Positions 61,838-64,000 of a stretch of 64,000 bases of DNA are shown in pieces. Numbering within the stretch: the stretch's first letter is position 1; the number at the start of each line of letters is the position of its first letter. The stretch is from NCBI GenBank assembly GCA_905250125.1, contig CAJNOL010000899.1:1-64000 (forward strand), in the 5' to 3' direction. The notes under the pieces were generated by a model. The model saw only the letters and a list, made by a program, of their open reading frames with translations, was not told the DNA's origin and did no database searches. This DNA comes from Rotaria sordida (lineage: Eukaryota; Rotifera; Eurotatoria; Philodinida; Philodinidae). The position numbers and the translations under genes are program-made.

Positions 61838-62259
61838 TTAAACACTACATGGACTAGAACATCGCCAACATTTATTACAATCTTTATCTTCTAAACAAAG
61901 AATTTTTTCATTTGATTTTCTTGTATAACACCATTCAGGACCAGTTAAACATGGAAAAGCACCAGTACATCCTGCCCAACAATAATCTTTATAATATCCA
62001 AACTATTCTGTACAGGTTTTAGCAATGGAATATATTTTCGACTTTTATCAATAACTGAATTTATTTGTCCGGTTATTTGATTATTGATTTCAAATATTGT
62101 AGAATTTATTAGTTGATATGTTCGTTTTTCAATTTCATTGATTGAACAATTTCCACGATATTCAATTGATATGCTCGATGATTGATATGTTCAATAAATA
62201 AATAAATAAATAATTATACTAATTACTAATATCAGTATACTTATTTTTGTATGTTTCAT
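61838..62259 (-). pseudogene. secreted cysteine-rich protein gene, decayed
   Basis: Starts with a signal-peptide-like MKHTKISILILVISIIIYLF, after which an (ATTT)n tract shifts the frame. The body continues ISIEYRGNCSINEIEKRTYQ and ITGQINSVIDKSRKYIPLLK, then a second shift enters TCTE-TAG-FGYYKDYCWAGCTGAF followed by GPEWCYTRK, CLEDKDCNKCWRCSSPCSV and TAA. Regular Cys spacing (about 10 Cys in the last 50 residues) indicates a disulfide-rich extracellular domain. At least two frameshifts and one TAG. No named family recognised. Tail-to-tail with GAPDH, 440 bp apart. Confidence 0.65.
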
Positions 62260-64000
62260 TATTTATTGGTTTTCTTGTGAATAGAAAGGTCTAAAGCTTA
62301 TTTCTATTCATGTATAAATTCACTTTTAGTCCATAATCATCTGTTATCAATACACACCTGTGATGACGTCGTTCTTATTTGTTTATGACGACATACAACA
62401 AGATAAAAGGCGTGAGTGTGAAGAGAGAAATATATACGTATGTGATAATAATCCAATAAATCATGGTACAAATACAAGAATAGATTAATTATTTTTGATG
62501 TTTTCTATTCTTTTTAGTCAAAATAAAAACTCTTTAAAGAGGATTCGTTGTATATGTGTATCGATCCAATTATGATCTTATTCGGTTGCCAAACATTTCG
62601 AATTTTTTCTGTAACAAGATTAAACTCACAAATTTTTATATAAAAAAATGAATATAGAAAAATCGGTTGAATTATTTTTGATTTTGAACATATTAACTTA
62701 TGCTAAGATATACAGTAAAACCTTCCATAGCGAACACTCCACGGTCTGACGGAGTGATTTTTGCTGGAATTGGACCTCTCTATAGTGGACACTTTTAGGA
62801 AGTTTTAAACAATGTCAACTAGAGAGTTTTCCTGTATTTTAACAATTATTGAATTTTCTGTTTGTCAAGAACAAAAGTATATGAGGAGAGAAGTAACAAT
62901 GAGCACTAATCAGTTATCTTATTCACTAACATCCTTCAAATTCTTAGAAAACACGTCTACTTCTTCGAAAAACTTAGCTTCTACAAAAGACCTAACCTCC
63001 CTATAGTGGATACTTTAAAAAAGTCCCTTAGGTATCCACTATATGGAGGTTTTACTGTAAAACAAATATATTAAATCGTCTTAGTAAAAAGAAGAAAATT
63101 TTTAGTTATGACATAGCCAATGTCATCAATGCTGTTACTCAACGAGAACGCATTAAAAAAAATCAAATAAGATATTTTGAATTTACAACATAACATAAGA
63201 ATAATTTAATAAAGAAGATAAAATATTCTATGATATGGATCTGTCATCCTAATTATCAATTCATAATTAAATGTAACAGACTAATCTTTATGACGCATGT
63301 CATTACGTCTTATTAGACAAAATCACCATTTTTACCTACAATTTCCTCTTGAAGTTTGTTAATTTGAATCAGCAGAAATATTAATAATGAATTTCCTTCG
63401 TTGTTCAACCTATCTTAGAATAAAACACATTATAAGAAGAAGAGTAGAATTTCTTAAGCAAAGAAAAATAAAAAGTAATGAATAAAGTTCAGCAAATCAA
63501 TGGCATCTCTGACAAACTAATCAAATTTGTTCTAATCTATAACATCACATGATTATAATCAAATGAAAATAACCTAAATATATCCAACTAATTGTATCTA
63601 TTTTAAATGTACTAAATAACGAAGAAATAGTAAAAACAAATATAATTAGACAATTATTAGAATTCGACGAAACAAGAATTAAGAATAAATATTGCTCTAC
63701 TTCATGTCAAAAATGCCCTATTGAATGAACAATTAGTGCAGATGTCAAATGATAATATCATGAATTAAAAACAACTTTTGTTTGTAGTCCTAAACTAATA
63801 ATCAGATGGTGTCATCTATATGATGAATGAGAAATTATAGTGAAAAGTACCAACTTATATATTTGATTGGTTTAGTTAAAAAAGAAGAAATAAATATCAA
63901 AGTGTGATATTTTTTGCTTTAGCTGATCGGTTTTGTTGCAAAAGAAAAGTAAAAAGAACAGAGACAAAAAAAAAGTGTATATGTAAAAGATTTGAATAGA
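62260..64000. other. right-end spacer
   Basis: Apart from a pogo-type MITE (62713-63057), AT-rich DNA without a recognisable gene to the end of the window. 63650-63850 has some protein-like runs with stops but nothing nameable. Confidence 0.5.
62713..63057. mobile_element. pogo/Tigger-type MITE
   Basis: 345 bp flanked by TA (62711-62712, 63058-63059). The left end CAGTAAAACCTTCCATAG and the complement of the right end CAGTAAAACCTCCATATAG are inverted copies. Internal CTATAGTGGACACTTT and CTATAGTGGATACTTT repeat the subterminal motif. CAGTAAAACCTCTATATAGTG-like ends are typical of pogo-group elements. The 64-codon frame inside (62812-63006) is not a transposase. Confidence 0.85.

Noticed and set aside
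62812..63006. 64-codon open frame inside the pogo-type MITE
   Set aside because: No transposase motif; length is within chance for this composition.

Overview
The window is AT-rich metazoan nuclear DNA, most likely from a bdelloid rotifer. Genes are short and separated by long AT-rich spacers. Introns are small (about 50-90 bp, GT-AG with one clear GC-AG). The gene set is animal: OSER1, UROD, BCL7, STYXL1, SAPCD2-like, NOA1 and GAPDH. There is a rotifer-style rhodopsin-class GPCR relic, a bacterial-type glycogen debranching enzyme that has acquired spliceosomal introns, and several decayed Tc1/mariner/pogo-type elements. The species cannot be fixed from sequence alone. A run of exactly 100 N (50752-50851) is an assembly gap.

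Layout. 2.5-6.0 kb: OSER1-like (minus) and UROD (plus), divergent; UROD has one frame break in a T run. 6-9.7 kb: spacer with a tRNA-like Pol III unit, an 85-bp inverted repeat and a second copy of a repeat that also lies upstream of UROD. 9.7-13.6 kb: GlgX/isoamylase-type debranching enzyme in four exons; its third intron holds a mariner fossil. 13.6-19.5 kb: no intact gene, but a 345-bp nested palindrome, a degenerate ~50-bp minisatellite and a GC-rich word cluster. 19.5-21.0 kb: GPCR pseudogene. 22.66-23.88 kb: Tc1-like element with a dead transposase. 24.3-26.5 kb: BCL7-like (minus) and STYXL1 pseudophosphatase (plus), divergent. 29.8-30.6 kb: selenoprotein L-like gene (minus) with two in-frame TGA codons in a U-x-x-U motif. 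33.5-36.6 kb: a 577-aa proline-rich protein of unknown function and a Cys-rich small protein. 42.1-46.0 kb: SAPCD2-like (plus) and a CDC123-related ATP-grasp protein (minus), convergent. 46-56.5 kb: mostly relic DNA, including a decayed coding region and a dead duplicate of the 5' end of the ATP-grasp gene. 56.5-61.4 kb: NOA1 (minus, 10 exons) and GAPDH (plus, 8 exons), divergent. 61.8-63.1 kb: a decayed secreted Cys-rich gene and a pogo-type MITE.

Functional themes are housekeeping: haem synthesis (UROD), glycolysis (GAPDH), glycogen breakdown (GlgX), mitochondrial ribosome assembly (NOA1), chromatin (BCL7) and redox (SelL, OSER1). No operon is evident; gene pairs are arranged head-to-head or tail-to-tail. 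The observations most worth following are the diselenide-type selenoprotein, the horizontally acquired debranching enzyme, the nested palindrome, and a set of short 'word clusters' in which a different 6-9 bp keyword recurs in both orientations at each locus.
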